The position numbers were made by a program, and so were the translations under genes. Positions 6,828 through 8,317 of a stretch of DNA of 8,317 nucleotides are shown piece after piece. Origin of the DNA: Comamonadaceae bacterium. Lineage in GTDB: Bacteria; Pseudomonadota; Gammaproteobacteria; Burkholderiales; Burkholderiaceae_C. Location: assembly GCA_027490555.1 (NCBI GenBank), contig JAIXXW010000165.1, positions 1-8,317 on the forward strand, in the 5' to 3' direction. The number at the start of each line of letters is the position of its first letter. The stretch's first letter is position 1. The notes under the pieces are model-generated. The model did no database searches. It saw nothing but the letters and a program-made list of their open reading frames with translations, and was not told the DNA's origin.

Positions 6828-7049
6828 GGCGGCTCTGCGACAGTGGACAAGCTTTGACCAGGCCGATGGGGGTGTTGCCGCGCGATCCCCAGCCGTCCGC
6901 ACCATTCGATGACCCAACTTTGGGCTGTGGCCGGTGCGCTGCCCCCGTTGGGCGCCGGTGTTCGGTGAATGACTCGGTGCGCGGCTTGAGGTGTCAAAGG
7001 GGTCCAGGGTGGACACCACAGAACTTGCCATCCAACGGTTTGACCGGGG
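6828..7049. other. Gene-free convergent spacer with short inverted repeats
   Basis: The 222 bp lie between the stops of the ATPase gene (+) and the DUF6172 gene (-). I can support no coding sequence: open frames on either strand are compositionally odd (Pro, Arg, Cys and Ser rich) and match no family I recognise. It holds GGTGTC (6990-6995) facing GACACC (7012-7017), and TTGACC-GG-GGTCAA (7040-7053), which overlaps the DUF6172 stop codon. Either could fold as a 3'-end hairpin, but no T-tract follows. A decayed gene or element remnant is possible and not shown. Confidence 0.5.
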
Positions 7050-7370
7050 TCAAGCATCCGCTGGCGTGTCTTGGGGATCGTTTGGCGCCTTGAGCACGCG
7101 CAGGCCATGCTTGCTCAAGATTTCCACATACACCGAGGTGGCCCCGGTTTTGGCCGCGGCATCCACCGCTTCGATGACACCGCTCACGCGCACCACCTGG
7201 GCGGTTTCGGCGCTCAGGCCCACTTTGCAGTCAAAGTCCCAAAAATCGGCCCCTGCAGGGACCGGGCGGTTGCGCTCGCGCTTGAAGTATTTGCGCACCT
7301 CGTGCTTGACGGCTTCGAGCACGCGGTCGGGGTGCTTGCCATCGGCTTGCAGGGGGAAGTTTTTTTTCAT
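7050..7370 (-). CDS. DUF6172 family protein of unknown function
   Basis: A 106-residue soluble protein matching, by recall, the DUF6172 family found in many proteobacteria: MKKNFPL start, VKHEVRKYFKRERNRPVP (21-38), FWDFDCKVG (43-51), then an alternating hydrophobic region and VYVEIL (80-85). It has many basic residues in the first third and a Pro/Asp/Ala tail. No signal peptide or membrane segment is seen. The start is supported by AGGA on the minus strand about 7 bp before the ATG. Function is unknown; basic character and small size would allow nucleic-acid binding, but that is only a guess. It is divergent from the monooxygenase gene with a 123-bp shared regulatory region, and convergent with the ATPase gene. 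Confidence 0.82.
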   Translation of the reverse strand: MKKNFPLQADGKHPDRVLEAVKHEVRKYFKRERNRPVPAGADFWDFDCKVGLSAETAQVVRVSGVIEAVDAAAKTGATSVYVEILSKHGLRVLKAPNDPQDTPADA

Positions 7371-7423
7371 GGGAAGTCCTGGGGGTGGGCAAGCGCCCGT
7401 ACCGGACGTGGATGCAAGGCTGG

Positions 7424-7429
7424 ATTATC
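7424..7429 (-). promoter_or_regulatory. Candidate -10 box for the DUF6172 gene
   Basis: On the minus strand the bases read GATAAT, one mismatch from the sigma-70 consensus, preceded by TG with no spacing base. It is 54 bp before the start codon. No convincing -35 is found at 16-18 bp, so this is a weak call. Confidence 0.3.
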
Positions 7430-7459
7430 ACCGCTGTGCCTGGGGTGGCGCCATTCTGG

Positions 7460-7469
7460 TAGCATGCTA
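7460..7469. promoter_or_regulatory. Perfect palindrome TAGCATGCTA, possible operator upstream of the monooxygenase gene
   Basis: The 10-bp perfect palindrome ends 24 bp before the monooxygenase ATG and 12 bp before its AGGAG ribosome binding site (7482-7486). It lies in the region divergent from DUF6172. TTAGCATGCTAA-like sequences are typical in form of MarR-type dimer operators that control aromatic catabolism genes, which suits the downstream enzyme. No regulator gene is visible in the window, so the link is inferred. Confidence 0.4.
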
Positions 7470-7493
7470 ACGATACATATCAGGAGTCACAGC

Positions 7494-8317
7494 ATGGACA
7501 TTGCACTGGTGGGCGCAGGAATTGGTGGCTTGACGGCTGCAGCGTGCCTGTTGCGGCAAGGTCACCGTGTGCGCATTTACGAGCAGGCCCGGCATGTGGG
7601 TGAAATTGGCGCTGCGGTGCAGATGAGCGCCAATGCCGTCAAGGTGCTCTACCACCTGGGCCTGAAAGACCGCCTGGAAGCCCAGGCGGTCAAGCCGGCT
7701 GCTTTTGAGTTCCGTCGCTTTGACACGGGGGAGTTGCTGCACGAGATCAAGCTCGGAGAAGACCACGCGCAGCGCCATGGCCACCCTTACTACCAGATCC
7801 ACCGGGTGGACCTGCATGCCGCCTTGCTGGAGGTGGTGGAAGGCTTGGACCCGCAGGCTTTGCAGTTGGGCTACAGGGCCATCGAGGTGCAGGAGGACGT
7901 GCACAGCGCCTCGATCGTGTTCGAGGATGGTCGCCAGGTCCGGGCCGGTTTGGTGGTGGGCTCCGATGGCATCAAGTCGGTGGTGCGCAAGCACGTGGTC
8001 GATGCCGACCCGCCGGTGTTCACCGGTCAGGTGGCCTGGCGCCTGGCCATCCCCATCGAACGCATCGCGCCCGAGTTGCGCCCACCTTTGGTGTCTTCGA
8101 TCTGGTGCGGCCCCCGCAACCATGCGGTGATGTACTACATGCGGGCCGGTCAGGTGCTCAACTTTGTGGGCTGCGTGGAGCGGCCGTGGGAAGAGGAGTC
8201 CTGGACCTCGCGCCAGCCCTGGGAAGAGCTGGACCAGGACTATGCCGGCTGGCACCCGATCGTGCGGGCGGCCATCGACAACGTGGACCGCGATCAGTGC
8301 TTCCGCTGGGCGCTGAA
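7494..8317 (+). CDS. FAD-dependent aromatic-ring monooxygenase (salicylate/3-hydroxybenzoate hydroxylase-like), 3' truncated
   Basis: The frame runs from ATG 7494 past the window end with no stop; 274 residues of an expected 380-400 are visible. It is a class A flavoprotein monooxygenase that hydroxylates aromatic acids using FAD, NAD(P)H and oxygen. Seen: the dinucleotide fold VGAGIGGLTAA with GxGxxG at 7-12 and Glu30 ending strand 2; EIGAAVQMSANAVKVL (37-52), FAD contacts; IHRVDLHAALL (102-112), the motif of salicylate, 3-hydroxybenzoate and 6-hydroxynicotinate hydroxylases; and GSDGIKSVVR (156-165), the DG motif that contacts FAD and NAD(P)H. The second FAD motif (GD...P) should lie beyond the edge. 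The start is well supported by AGGAG at 7482-7486, 7 bp before ATG, and because the GxGxxG begins almost at once. Substrate among aromatic acids cannot be decided. It is the first visible gene of a probable catabolic operon. Confidence 0.92.
   Translation, partial: MDIALVGAGIGGLTAAACLLRQGHRVRIYEQARHVGEIGAAVQMSANAVKVLYHLGLKDRLEAQAVKPAAFEFRRFDTGELLHEIKLGEDHAQRHGHPYYQIHRVDLHAALLEVVEGLDPQALQLGYRAIEVQEDVHSASIVFEDGRQVRAGLVVGSDGIKSVVRKHVVDADPPVFTGQVAWRLAIPIERIAPELRPPLVSSIWCGPRNHAVMYYMRAGQVLNFVGCVERPWEEESWTSRQPWEELDQDYAGWHPIVRAAIDNVDRDQCFRWAL

Noticed and set aside
6666..7108. Possible transposase or insertion-sequence remnant between the ATPase and DUF6172 genes
   Set aside because: Minus-strand frames here contain no catalytic motif or terminal repeat I can identify, and part overlaps the true ATPase C-terminus. 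I keep only a spacer entry.
7467..8255. A 262-codon minus-strand open frame opposite the monooxygenase
   Set aside because: The plus strand has a ribosome binding site, GxGxxG, IHRVDLH and DG motifs; the minus frame shows no family features.
1..8317. tRNA, rRNA, riboswitch or CRISPR array
   Set aside because: No cloverleaf, conserved rRNA stretch, known aptamer pattern or regularly spaced direct repeats were seen by eye on either strand.

Overview
The window looks like chromosomal DNA of a betaproteobacterium of the order Burkholderiales, probably Comamonadaceae-like. The evidence is the high GC content judged by eye, a Bug-type tripartite tricarboxylate transporter substrate-binding protein, and the linked order dusB-fis-purH with a short Fis of 79 residues. 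All of this is read by motif recall; no database search was run.

Layout from left to right. The window opens inside a Bug/TctC solute-binding protein gene (+). It converges on a small membrane protein of the YqaA/VTT (DedA-like) group (-). A 119-bp divergent intergenic region with a perfect 7-bp inverted repeat and a plausible -10 box follows. Next is a tight (+) cluster: dusB (tRNA-dihydrouridine synthase), fis (nucleoid protein), purH (bifunctional purine biosynthesis enzyme) and a RhlE-like DEAD-box RNA helicase. dusB/fis share an ATGA overlap, fis/purH are fused or nearly fused at their junction, and the helicase begins about 10 bp after purH, probably at a TTG. This cluster joins tRNA modification, DNA architecture, nucleotide supply and RNA unwinding, all growth-linked functions.

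Downstream stands a single AAA+ ATPase with a C-terminal DUF4143 region (+). A long imperfect inverted repeat (20 of 22 pairs, 7-nt loop) lies exactly over its candidate start codons, and this is the most unusual structure in the window. A 222-bp gene-free convergent spacer with short inverted repeats separates it from a DUF6172 small protein (-). Divergent from that, and running off the right edge, is a FAD-dependent aromatic-ring monooxygenase (salicylate/3-hydroxybenzoate/6-hydroxynicotinate hydroxylase-like) with a good ribosome binding site and a perfect 10-bp palindrome upstream that could be an operator.

Most of the window is ordinary housekeeping and accessory metabolism. I see no RNA genes, CRISPR array, intact mobile element or clear multi-gene novel system. 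The ATPase with its start-site palindrome is the best candidate for something not fully described.
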